The translations under genes were made by a program, and so were the position numbers. This document shows positions 37,511 through 45,197 of a stretch of DNA of 64,000 nt, in pieces (the first letter of the stretch is position 1; every line of letters begins with the position of its first letter). The DNA is taken from contig NZ_JNIK01000021.1 of assembly GCF_000701365.1 (NCBI RefSeq), forward strand, positions 1-64,000. Direction: 5' to 3'. Source of the stretch: Blastococcus sp. URHD0036 (GTDB lineage: Bacteria > Actinomycetota > Actinomycetes > Mycobacteriales > Geodermatophilaceae). The notes beneath the pieces are model-generated. The model was not told where the DNA came from. It saw only the letters and a program-made list of their open reading frames with translations, and searched no databases.

Positions 37511-39921
37511 GCGGGGTCGTGGGCGAACGAGCGGCCCTGGCCGCGGTCGCGCGGGAGGACGCCGGGGCGACGCTGGCCGCCGCCGTGGCCACCGCGCTGG
37601 GGTCGGCGGCGCTGGCCCCGGTCTTCAGCGCGGCCGACTGGGTGCCGGGCGTGCTGGCGGCGGTCGCGGCGGTCGCGCTCAGCGGCCTGGCGCTCCGGCT
37701 GGCCGGCCCGGCGCTGTGGGCCGGGGTCTCCCGGAACGCCCCCGCGCCGGGATGGGCGGCACTCGCCGTCCCGCTCGTCGCCGTCGGGCAGCTGCTCGCG
37801 CTGGGGTGCGCGCTGACCGCCGTGTTCGCCTCGGACCAGGCGGTCCTGGGCGTCATCCCGACCCCGGGGAGCGTGGCCGACCTGGGCGGCGTCCTCGTCG
37901 ACGGCAGCGCCCAGCTGCGCGAGCAGTTCACCCCCGCCGCACCGCTTCCCGGGCTGTGCGCCCTCACCGCGCTCATGGTCGGGGTCGTCGCGGTCGTGGT
38001 GGACCTCGTGGCGGTCGCCGGCCGGCAGCCGGCGCTGGCCGCCCCGGCGCTGCTCGCCCTGTTCTGCGTTCCGCTGGTCACGGTGACCGGCGGCGTGGGA
38101 CTGGCCGCCGTCGCCCTCCCGACCGCCGGCCTCGCGCTGCTGCTGTGGTCCGACCAGCACCTCCGGCTGACCCGCGGCCCCCGTCGTCCCGGCGGGCCGC
38201 GGGCGGCGACCGGCGCCCTCACCGCCGTCCGCACCGCCCTGCTGGCTCTGACGGCGGCCCTGGTGCTCGGGTCGATGGTGCCGATCCTCGGGGAGGGCGA
38301 GCTGGCCGACCGGTGGGGCTCGGGCTCGGGTGGCCGCAGTTCCACCGGCACGTCGCTGGACCCGGCGGCCGCGCTGCAGGGCGAGCTGACCCGGGAGGAC
38401 CCGATCGACCTCCTCCGGGTGCAGGCCTCCGTGCCGGACCCGGGATACCTCCGTGCGGTCGCCCTCGACGCCTACGACCCCGAGCGCGGCTGGGTCCTCG
38501 ACGGCGACCTCGGCGACGCGCCGTCGCTGGAGGAGATCGGCGCGCTCGCCCCGCTCCCCCGGGGACTGCCGCGGCGGGTGGTCGACGCGACCGTGACGGT
38601 GCTCGAGCACGACGACCGGTTCCTCCCGGTCCTCTCCTCCCCCGTCGCCGTGCAGATCGCCGACGCCGGCGACTGGTCGTTCGACCCCGCCTCCGCGACC
38701 GTGTCCGGCATCGACGGGACGAGCACCTCCGAGGGGCTCACCTACGGCACCAGCGGTGAGGACCCCCGCCCGCTCCCGGAGCAGCTGGCCGGGGCGCCGG
38801 CGGTGTCCCCGGCGCGGCCGGAGGCGGCACTGGCCGACCCGCCGCAGCTGGACCCCTCGGTCACCGACCTCGTCAGCGAGGTGACGGGCGGGGCGGACAC
38901 CACCGCGGAGGTCGTGCAGGCGATCTACGGCTTCATGACCGACCCGGCCAACGGCTGGGTGTACAGCCTCGCCACCGACCCCGGCACCACCGGCGACGAC
39001 CTCGCCGACTTCCTGCAGAACCGGCGGGGCTACTGCGAGCAGTACGCCGGCGCGATGGCGGTGATGGTCCGCGAGGCCGGGGTGCCGGCCCGCGTGGTGC
39101 TGGGCTACACGCCCGGGCTGGTGCAGCCCGACGGCAGCCGGCTGGTCACCAGCAACGACGCGCACGCCTGGGTCGAGGTCTACTTCGAGGGCCTCGGCTG
39201 GGTGCCCTACGACCCCACCCCGATCGACAGCGACCGCGCCGTGACGCTGCCCTGGGCGCCCCGCCCGCCGGACCAGGAGGTGGACCCGCGGACCGACATC
39301 CCCGCGGCACCGCTGCCCGCGCCCGCACCGATCGCGCCGGAGGTCGACGCCGGCGCCGAGGACTCCGCCCGGGCCGCGGGCGCGGACGACTCGCTGGACT
39401 GGACCGGCACGGTGCTCCCGGCGACGGCCGCCGCGCTGCTCGGGGCGGCACTGCTGGCCGCGCCGGCCACGGCGCGGGGAGCGCAGCGGCGCCGTCGGCT
39501 GGCGACGGGCAGCGCGGCCGCCGCCTGGGACGAGCTCGCCGCCACGGCACTGGACCTCGGCCTGCCGTGGAACTCGTGGCAGACGCCTCGTCAGATCGGT
39601 GTCCGGCTGGGCCAGTGCCTGCCGACGCCGCCGCCCGCCGTCCGGGGCGCCGGCCCCTCCGACCCCGCCGCTGAGGCGCGTGCGGCGATCGCGTACCTGG
39701 CCCGTGCGGAGGAGGCCGCCAGCTTCGCCGCACCGGGTGCCGGGCCGGCCCCGGACGAGCTCGCCCAGGCGGTGCACCGCGCCCGCCGGGGGCTGCTGGC
39801 CGCGGCGGAGCGCGGGACGCGGCTGCGGGCGCTGCTCTGGCCGGCGTCCCTGCCGGCCACCGTGCTGGCCGACGCCGGGCGCGGTCGGGGACTGCTGCGG
39901 CGGCTGCGCCCGTCGTCCTGA
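37507..39921 (+). CDS. Transglutaminase-like membrane protein (TgpA-type, DUF3488)
   Basis: An 804-residue protein. About six membrane helices occupy residues 20-265; a large extracytoplasmic part then carries the transglutaminase core, with catalytic C510 (RRGYCEQYAG), H553 (SNDAHAWVEV) and D569 (VPYDPTP). A Pro/Ala linker, one further membrane helix (about 635-655) and a cytoplasmic DUF4129-like tail follow. It probably crosslinks or cleaves peptides at the cell surface. GTGA overlap with DUF58 shows tight coupling. The substrate is unknown. Confidence 0.93.
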   Translation: MSGVVGERAALAAVAREDAGATLAAAVATALGSAALAPVFSAADWVPGVLAAVAAVALSGLALRLAGPALWAGVSRNAPAPGWAALAVPLVAVGQLLALGCALTAVFASDQAVLGVIPTPGSVADLGGVLVDGSAQLREQFTPAAPLPGLCALTALMVGVVAVVVDLVAVAGRQPALAAPALLALFCVPLVTVTGGVGLAAVALPTAGLALLLWSDQHLRLTRGPRRPGGPRAATGALTAVRTALLALTAALVLGSMVPILGEGELADRWGSGSGGRSSTGTSLDPAAALQGELTREDPIDLLRVQASVPDPGYLRAVALDAYDPERGWVLDGDLGDAPSLEEIGALAPLPRGLPRRVVDATVTVLEHDDRFLPVLSSPVAVQIADAGDWSFDPASATVSGIDGTSTSEGLTYGTSGEDPRPLPEQLAGAPAVSPARPEAALADPPQLDPSVTDLVSEVTGGADTTAEVVQAIYGFMTDPANGWVYSLATDPGTTGDDLADFLQNRRGYCEQYAGAMAVMVREAGVPARVVLGYTPGLVQPDGSRLVTSNDAHAWVEVYFEGLGWVPYDPTPIDSDRAVTLPWAPRPPDQEVDPRTDIPAAPLPAPAPIAPEVDAGAEDSARAAGADDSLDWTGTVLPATAAALLGAALLAAPATARGAQRRRRLATGSAAAAWDELAATALDLGLPWNSWQTPRQIGVRLGQCLPTPPPAVRGAGPSDPAAEARAAIAYLARAEEAASFAAPGAGPAPDELAQAVHRARRGLLAAAERGTRLRALLWPASLPATVLADAGRGRGLLRRLRPSS

Positions 39922-39957
39922 CGGCCGGCCGGGCTCCCGGCGGTCTCCCGGGAACGA

Positions 39958-39995
39958 CGGCAGCCGCCGTCCCTCAGGGGGGACGGCGGCTGCCG
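39958..39995. terminator. Bidirectional hairpin terminator after the MoxR operon
   Basis: A perfect 16-bp stem (39958-39973 with 39980-39995) and six-base loop lie between the convergent transglutaminase and DUF3040 genes, 36 bp and 21 bp from their respective stops. No T-tract. Confidence 0.8.
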
Positions 39996-40016
39996 GGAGT
40001 GCGGGGCTGGTGGTCG

Positions 40017-40418
40017 CTACTGGTCGTAGCGGCGGCGGAAGCGCTCCTCGAGCCGGCTCTTCAGCGGCTGCCGACGGGCCTTCCCCGCGCGGCCGCGGCC
40101 GGCGGGGCCGCTCGCGCCCGGTGCGGCGCCGGACGCCTGCTCGGGCGCACCGGTGGCCGATCGGTAGTTGAGGACGGCGAGCGCCGCGCCGGCGAACATC
40201 ACGAGGAAGCCGACGACCCCGAGCGGGATCCACTTCGCGACGCCGCCGATGAGCAGGCCCAGGCCGATCAGCACCAGCAGGGCGCCGAGTTGCAGCTTTC
40301 GCCGGGCCTTGAGCCGGCGGTCGCCGGTCCGTACGGAGGAGGCGAACTTGGGATCGTCGTCGACGAGGGCGCGCTCGATCTGCTCCAGCAGTCGCTGCTC
40401 GTGCTCTGAGAGCGGCAC
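40017..40418 (-). CDS. DUF3040 membrane protein
   Basis: A 133-residue actinobacterial DUF3040 protein of unknown function. It begins with the family N-terminus PLSEHEQRLLEQIERALVDD, then the FASSVRTGDRRLKARRKLQL region, two membrane helices (about residues 48-67 and 70-88) and a basic tail (KSRLEERFRRRYDQ). GTG 40418 was chosen because the family starts at MPLSEHEQ and GGAGG lies five bases upstream; longer starts at 40430 or 40538 lack this. The neighbour dinB is on the same strand, 227 bp upstream. Confidence 0.9.
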   Translation of the reverse strand: MPLSEHEQRLLEQIERALVDDDPKFASSVRTGDRRLKARRKLQLGALLVLIGLGLLIGGVAKWIPLGVVGFLVMFAGAALAVLNYRSATGAPEQASGAAPGASGPAGRGRAGKARRQPLKSRLEERFRRRYDQ

Positions 40419-40645
40419 CGGGACCTCCATGTGGGCGGAGCCATGGCCGTCGGAGGCTCCCGCCGACGGTGACACCGAGGATACGAGCCGTTCGCGGGGC
40501 GCGAAAGGCGAGTCTGCCTCGACCCGCCGAGTAGACACCCGAGATCACTCCCGGGGGGTGACTCCGGAGCTCCTCCGGGGCCTCCGCGCGGGGTCGCGGC
40601 GGCCTCGGGGTGGGTTTCGGGGCGGTTCGTGGCTGGTTCGTGGCC

Positions 40646-41932
40646 TCAGGGGATCCGACGAGCGGGAGGGGCCTGGGGTTCCCGGCGGCCGGGCACGCTC
40701 CGGTCCCGGTCCGGCGACCCGGTCCGGTCCCCCGCACGGTGCAGCAGCGTCGCGGGGCGCACCGCCCCGGCACCGAACCGGCGGGCGGCCCGGTCGGCGG
40801 CGAGCTCGGCGTCCCGGCGGCCGTGCTCGCGGGCTCCGAGCTCGAGCTGCTGGGGCGCGGAGCCGGCGTCGACCAGGCGCTCGGCGCGCACCCCGACCAG
40901 CCGGATCCGGGCCCGGTCCAGCCCCAGCGCGTCGAACAGCGCCCGGGCGGTGTCGTAGAGCTCCTGCCCGACGTCGGTCGGCACGTCGAGGGTGCGACTG
41001 CGGGTGATCGTGGCGAAGTCGGCGAAGCGGACCTTGATGCTCACCGTGCGCGCCAGCCAGCCGCCGGACCGGAGCCGGCCGGCGGTGCGCTCGGCCAGCC
41101 GCAGCAGCTCCCGGTGGATGACGACGGGGTCGTCGACGTCGGTGCCGAAGGTCTCCTCGTGACCGGCCGACTTCTCCGGCTCGCCGGGGACGACCCGGCG
41201 GGGGTCGCGACCCCACGCCAGCTCGTGCAGGTGGCTGCCGGCGGCCGCGCCGACCGCCCGCTGCAGCGTCCGGGCGGGCACGTGCGCCAGGTCGCCCACG
41301 GTGCGCAGGCCCAGCCGCAGGAGCACCTCCTCGGTCTTGGCCCCGACCCCCCACAGCGCGCCCACCGGCAGCGGGTGGAGGAAGTCCATGACCTCCGCGG
41401 GACGGACCACCCGCAGCCCGTCGGGCTTGGCGGAGGTGGAGGCGAGCTTGGCGACGAACTTGGTGCCCGCCACGCCCACCGAGCACGTGATGCCCTGCTC
41501 GTCGAAGACCCGCGCCCGGATGTACTCCCCGATCGCGACGGCGTCGCCGAGCCGGCGCCCGGCGCCGGAGACGTCGAGGAAGGCCTCGTCCAGCGACAGC
41601 GGCTCGACCAGTGGCGTGATCGACCGGAAGAGGGCCATGACCGAGCGCGAGACCTCCCCGTAGAGCGCGAGGTCCCCCGGCAGCACCGTGGCGGTCGGGC
41701 ACAGCCGCAGCGCGCGGGCGGTCGGCATCGCGGCGTGCACCCCGTAGCGGCGCGCCTCGTAGGTGGCGGAGGTGACCACGCCGCGGTTGCCCTGCCCGCC
41801 GACGATCACCGGCGTGCCCGCCAGCTCCGGGTGCCGGCGCACCTCCACGCTGGCGAAGAAGGCGTCCATGTCCACGTGCAGCACGGTGCATCCCGCTGCG
41901 CGCTCCCCCGTACGCCCGACCGCCCGGACCAC
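40646..41932 (-). CDS. dinB: DNA polymerase IV (Y-family translesion polymerase)
   Basis: A translesion DNA polymerase. The 428-residue protein has the Y-family catalytic residues D21 and D23 (HVDMDAFFASVE) and D115-E116 (SLDEAFLD), the helix-hairpin-helix region near VGAKTEEVLLRLG, and the little-finger domain to about residue 350; a Pro/Arg-rich tail follows. GTG 41932 is set by GGAGG six bases upstream. A perfect LexA box (41950-41965) overlaps the promoter region, so damage induction is predicted. No beta-clamp peptide was confidently recognised in the tail. Confidence 0.96.
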   Translation of the reverse strand: MVRAVGRTGERAAGCTVLHVDMDAFFASVEVRRHPELAGTPVIVGGQGNRGVVTSATYEARRYGVHAAMPTARALRLCPTATVLPGDLALYGEVSRSVMALFRSITPLVEPLSLDEAFLDVSGAGRRLGDAVAIGEYIRARVFDEQGITCSVGVAGTKFVAKLASTSAKPDGLRVVRPAEVMDFLHPLPVGALWGVGAKTEEVLLRLGLRTVGDLAHVPARTLQRAVGAAAGSHLHELAWGRDPRRVVPGEPEKSAGHEETFGTDVDDPVVIHRELLRLAERTAGRLRSGGWLARTVSIKVRFADFATITRSRTLDVPTDVGQELYDTARALFDALGLDRARIRLVGVRAERLVDAGSAPQQLELGAREHGRRDAELAADRAARRFGAGAVRPATLLHRAGDRTGSPDRDRSVPGRREPQAPPARRIP

Positions 41933-41949
41933 CCCGCACCTCCACTCTC

Positions 41950-41965
41950 TCGAACTGGTGTTCGA
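41950..41965. promoter_or_regulatory. LexA (SOS) box upstream of dinB
   Basis: TCGAACTGGTGTTCGA is a perfect match to the actinobacterial SOS palindrome TCGAAC-N4-GTTCGA. It lies 18 bp upstream of the dinB start codon. It sits in the shared divergent region with the DGGA-repeat gene, 190 bp from that start. Confidence 0.92.
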
Positions 41966-42117
41966 CCCGATGGGAGGACAGTACGGCCCGTCCGGTCCGT
42001 CCGGCACGTCGGCGGCGTGTCGTGACCGACCCGTTGCCCCGCCCTCTCCCGGGCCGGATCTCCGCTGGTCAGCGCCTGTGTGTGAGGGCACGATGATCGA
42101 GGTAAGGCAGGTTCGGC

Positions 42118-42137
42118 GGGCCACCGTTCGGTGGCCC
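42118..42137 (+). promoter_or_regulatory. Leader stem-loop before the DGGA-repeat gene
   Basis: GGGCCACC (42118-42125), loop GTTC, GGTGGCCC (42130-42137): a perfect 8-bp stem 18 bases before the ATG and just upstream of the GGGAG ribosome-binding site (about 42147-42151). It may affect translation or mark the 5' end of the mRNA. Confidence 0.55.
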
Positions 42138-42155
42138 ACGACGGATGGGAGCAGC

Positions 42156-42425
42156 ATGGCGCTCGACGACGAGGACATGACCAGCACCGAGGGCCCGGCC
42201 GACGGCGGCGCCGTCGGCGGCGGTTCCGACGGCGGTGCTGACGGCGGTGCGGACGGCGGTGCCGACGGCGGCGCGGACGGCGGCGCGGACAGCGGTGCCG
42301 GTGACGGTGGCGCCGACGGCGGTGCCGACAGCGGCGCGAAGCACGGCCCGGCCGACGGTGGTGCCGGTGGCGGCGACGGCGGTGCCGACGGTGGGGCCGA
42401 CGGCGGCGCGGACGGTTCCGCCTGA
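42156..42425 (+). CDS. Asp-Gly-Gly-Ala repeat small protein, function unknown
   Basis: An 89-residue acidic, hydrophobic-poor protein. After a short head (MALDDEDMTSTEGPA) it consists of twelve exact DGGA units plus DSGA and DGSA variants, encoded by a 12-bp DNA repeat (GAC GGC GGT GCC and variants). It has 18 Asp, one Lys, one His and no aromatic or Cys residues. There is no signal peptide or membrane segment. ATG 42156 follows GGGAG. Its stop TGA overlaps the first codon of the JmjC oxygenase frame (CTGA), suggesting coupled translation. It could be a modification substrate, a precursor peptide or a Ca2+-binding repeat protein; none is proven. Confidence 0.75.
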   Translation: MALDDEDMTSTEGPADGGAVGGGSDGGADGGADGGADGGADGGADSGAGDGGADGGADSGAKHGPADGGAGGGDGGADGGADGGADGSA

Positions 42426-43702
42426 CCTCCGACCTCACCGGACGGGGCCGGCCGGTCGTCGACCGGCCGGCCCTGCGCCGGTGCACCTCCCTCGACCCGC
42501 GGACCTTCGCCGCGGAGCACTGGGCCCGCCGGCCCCTGCTGACCCGTGCCGCCGACACCGGCGCGGACTTCTCCGACCTGCTCGACCTCGCCGCGATCGA
42601 CGAGTTGCTGTCCCGGCGCGGCCTGCGGACGCCGTTCCTGCGCATCGCCAAGGACGGCGCCGTCGTCGACGCGAAGCGCTTCACCACCTCCGGCGGCGCG
42701 GGCGCCGAGGTCGCCGACCAGGTCTCCTCCGACGCGGTGCTGCGGCTGTTCGCGGAGGGCAGCACCGTCGTCCTCCAGGGGCTGCACCGGCTCTGGCCGC
42801 CGCTGATCGAGTTCGCCGACCAGCTCGCCGCCGACCTGGGGCACCCCACGCAGGTCAACGCCTACGTGACCCCGCCGTCGTCGCGCGGGTTCGCCGCCCA
42901 CTACGACGTGCACGACGTGTTCGTGCTGCAGATCGCCGGCGAGAAGCACTGGCGCATCCACCCCCCGGTGCACCCCGACCCGCTGCGCTCCCAGCCCTGG
43001 GAGCAGCACCGCGACGAGGTCGCCGCCGCGGCCGAGGGCGAGCCGGTGATCGACGCGGTGCTGCGCCCCGGCGACGTCCTCTACCTGCCGCGCGGCTACC
43101 TGCACGCCGCCACCGCGCTCGGCGAGATCAGCGCCCACCTGACCGTCGGCGTGCACTCGGTCACCCGGTGGTCCGCGGCCGAGGCCGCGCTGGACCTCGT
43201 CCGCGAGCTCGCCGCCGACGACGTGGAGCTCCGCCGGTCGCTGCCCCTGGGCGTGGACCTGGCCGACCCGGACGCGACCACCGACGACGTGGCCGCCGTC
43301 CTCTCCGGGCTGCGGGACTGGCTGGACCGGGTGGACCCGGCCGAGGTCGCCGACCGGCTGCGCGGGCACGCCTGGGCGCAGGTCCGCCCCGAGCCGGTCT
43401 CCCCGCTGACCCAGGCCACGGCGGTCGCCGCCCTGTCGGCCGACACCGTGCTCACCCTGCGCACCCGGCTGCGCTGCCAGCTCCGCGAGCCCGACGGCGG
43501 CCGGGTCGTGCTCGTCGCGGGCCGCCGCCGGCACGACTTCCCCGCGGACACCGGGCCGGCACTGGCCGCTCTGCTCACGACCGGTGAGCTGAAGGTCGCC
43601 GACCTCCCGGGCCTCGACCGGGACGACCAGCTGACGCTGGCGCGCCGCCTGCTGACCGAGTCGATCGCGGTCGTCGCCGACGCGGTGCTGCCTCCCGCGT
43701 GA
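42422..43702 (+). CDS. JmjC/cupin-type Fe(II) oxygenase (ribosomal-oxygenase-like), apparent CTG start
   Basis: A probable 2-oxoglutarate/Fe(II) hydroxylase acting on protein or peptide side chains. The cupin_4/JmjC core has the iron triad H160, D162 (HYDVHDVFVLQ) and H228 (RGYLHAA), and GEKHWRIHPP between. The conserved N-terminus FAAEHWARRPLLTRA (about residues 31-45) shows that coding begins near 42422, yet this frame has no ATG, GTG or TTG from its last stop (42302) until TTG 42605. The only coupled start is CTG 42422, overlapping the upstream TGA. A winged-helix-like C-terminal region follows. The substrate is unknown; the adjacent DGGA protein is a candidate. Confidence 0.85.
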   Translation: MTSDLTGRGRPVVDRPALRRCTSLDPRTFAAEHWARRPLLTRAADTGADFSDLLDLAAIDELLSRRGLRTPFLRIAKDGAVVDAKRFTTSGGAGAEVADQVSSDAVLRLFAEGSTVVLQGLHRLWPPLIEFADQLAADLGHPTQVNAYVTPPSSRGFAAHYDVHDVFVLQIAGEKHWRIHPPVHPDPLRSQPWEQHRDEVAAAAEGEPVIDAVLRPGDVLYLPRGYLHAATALGEISAHLTVGVHSVTRWSAAEAALDLVRELAADDVELRRSLPLGVDLADPDATTDDVAAVLSGLRDWLDRVDPAEVADRLRGHAWAQVRPEPVSPLTQATAVAALSADTVLTLRTRLRCQLREPDGGRVVLVAGRRRHDFPADTGPALAALLTTGELKVADLPGLDRDDQLTLARRLLTESIAVVADAVLPPA

Positions 43703-43715
43703 GGCGCGGTGCACG

Positions 43716-44720
43716 ATGGGCCCCGTGACGGCGCTCGCGGGACAGGACGGGGACACGCCCGCCCCCCGCTCCCCCCGCCCGGCCGGGAAGCTCGACGAGA
43801 CCCGGTGCTCGGTGCGGGCGGCGAACCGGGGCGACTCCCCCACCGCCACCGCCGCCCCGGCTCAGCGCTGGGTGCTGGTGGAGCAGCCCGGCCCGTGGGG
43901 GCGGGACGCGCTCCTGCAGTCGCGGATCGACCCGCTGGTGGCGGCCCGGCTGGCGCAGCGGGCGCGGTCGGAGGGCGTGCGGGTGCTGCTCATCCGGCGT
44001 CCGGACGCACGCGCGGGCGAGACCGGGCACCGCTGGGCCTACGTCGACGGCCGCCCGGGCCGGCAGGGCGCCTGGTGGTCGGTGCGCGGGTCCGACGCCG
44101 AGATCGCCGATGCGCCGTGGGACGGCAGCGTCGGCGAGCGCCGCGACGAGCTCAGCTACCTGGTCTGCAGCCACGGCGGGCACGACGCCTGCTGCGCCCT
44201 GCGCGGCCGGCCGGTGGCGCGCGGACTGCTCGAGGCCGGTGCGGACGTCTGGGAGTGCAGCCACCTGGGCGGCGACCGGTTCGCCGCCAACGTCGTCGTC
44301 CTGCCGCTGGGCGTCTACTACGGGCGGGTGCCCGGGGACGGCGCGGAACTGCTCGCCGCGCACGCGAAGGACCAGGTGGCGCTGCCCTGGCTGCGCGGGC
44401 GCGCCGGGCTGCCGCCGGCGGTGCAGGCCGCGCAGCACCACGCGCGGACCGAGCTCGGGCTGCTCGGCGTCGACGACCTGCCCGCCCGGCGGGCGACCCG
44501 GGTGACCCCCGCCGGCCAGCCCGTCGAGCGCTGGGAGGTCGCGCTCGCGGGGGCCGACGGCGACGTCCTCGTGACGGTCGAGTGCCGGCCGACCGAGCAA
44601 GCGTTCCGGCTGACCTGCTCGGCCACCCACGAGGCGCACGCCCGCGTGTGGGAGGTGGTCTCGACCGCCGTCTCCTCGGGCGGCCGGACGACGACCTCGA
44701 CGGAGCGCCGCCGGCTCTAG
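43716..44720 (+). CDS. Sucrase/ferredoxin-like (thioredoxin-fold [2Fe-2S]) protein
   Basis: A 334-residue member of the Suc_Fer-like family. The N-terminal part holds C31. The ferredoxin-like C-half holds YLVCSHGGHDACCALRG (C151, C159, C160) and WECSHLGGDRFAAN (C181), a cysteine set suited to an iron-sulfur cluster. It begins 13 bp after the JmjC gene on the same strand and probably belongs to the same operon. It could supply electrons to the oxygenase or act in related redox chemistry. Its stop shares CTAG with the convergent YdeI gene. Physiological role unproven. Confidence 0.88.
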   Translation: MGPVTALAGQDGDTPAPRSPRPAGKLDETRCSVRAANRGDSPTATAAPAQRWVLVEQPGPWGRDALLQSRIDPLVAARLAQRARSEGVRVLLIRRPDARAGETGHRWAYVDGRPGRQGAWWSVRGSDAEIADAPWDGSVGERRDELSYLVCSHGGHDACCALRGRPVARGLLEAGADVWECSHLGGDRFAANVVVLPLGVYYGRVPGDGAELLAAHAKDQVALPWLRGRAGLPPAVQAAQHHARTELGLLGVDDLPARRATRVTPAGQPVERWEVALAGADGDVLVTVECRPTEQAFRLTCSATHEAHARVWEVVSTAVSSGGRTTTSTERRRL

Positions 44721-45181
44721 CGCTGCTTGCCCTCGCGGAACAGCGCGAGCGCCTTGTCGATCCGCCGCTGCCGCGTCTCGGCCGTCTTCGCGCCGGTGAC
44801 CTGGTCGCAGTGGTAGCGCTGCAGGCTGTTGGACAGGCCCGCGAAGAAGGCGCCGGCCGGAGGGTCAGCGGCGAGTGCCGCCGCGAGGTCGTCCGGGACG
44901 TCGACCTCGCGCGGGGTGTCGGCGACGGTCAGCGTGACGGTGACCGGGTCGCCGCCGGCCAGGCCGGTGGCCTTCCGGACGGCGGCGCTGACGCTCACCA
45001 TCGCGGTGCCGCCCATGACGCCGACGGTGGTGCGGTACCCGTGGCCGTCCAGGTCGACCAGCACGGGCGGCCGCTTGCCGGCACCGAGCTCGGCGATCAG
45101 CTCGGCGGGCACTTCGATGCCGGTGTTGTTGCCGACCGCGGTGACGGTGGTCTGGAAGGTGACGCTCTTCGGCGCGGTCAT
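44717..45181 (-). CDS. DUF1905 / YdeI (OmdA-like) domain protein
   Basis: A 154-residue protein with an N-terminal DUF1905 beta-barrel-like domain (about residues 1-95; FQTTVTAVGNNTGIEVPAEL) and a C-terminal YdeI/OmpD-associated helical segment (LSNSLQRYHCDQVTGAKTAE...RIDKALALFREGK). YdeI proteins are linked to resistance to cationic peptides in enteric bacteria; the role in actinobacteria is unknown. ATG 45181. It lies 16 bp downstream of the phosphodiesterase gene and its 3' end overlaps the Suc_Fer gene by 4 bp. Confidence 0.88.
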   Translation of the reverse strand: MTAPKSVTFQTTVTAVGNNTGIEVPAELIAELGAGKRPPVLVDLDGHGYRTTVGVMGGTAMVSVSAAVRKATGLAGGDPVTVTLTVADTPREVDVPDDLAAALAADPPAGAFFAGLSNSLQRYHCDQVTGAKTAETRQRRIDKALALFREGKQR

Positions 45182-45197
45182 GGGGTTCTCCTCGTCG

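Noticed and set aside
40564-40578. A 6-bp hairpin downstream of dinB as its terminator
   Set aside because: The stem is too short to be distinguished from chance in this GC-rich DNA.
42100-42108. AGGTAAGGC resembles half of an IdeR/DtxR iron box near an iron-protein operon
   Set aside because: Only one half-site is present; the second half does not match the palindrome, so iron control is not supported.
42235-42420. The 12-bp GAC-GGC-GGT-GCC tandem repeat as a CRISPR or satellite array
   Set aside because: It is in frame and encodes the DGGA protein, with no spacers, so it is a coding repeat.
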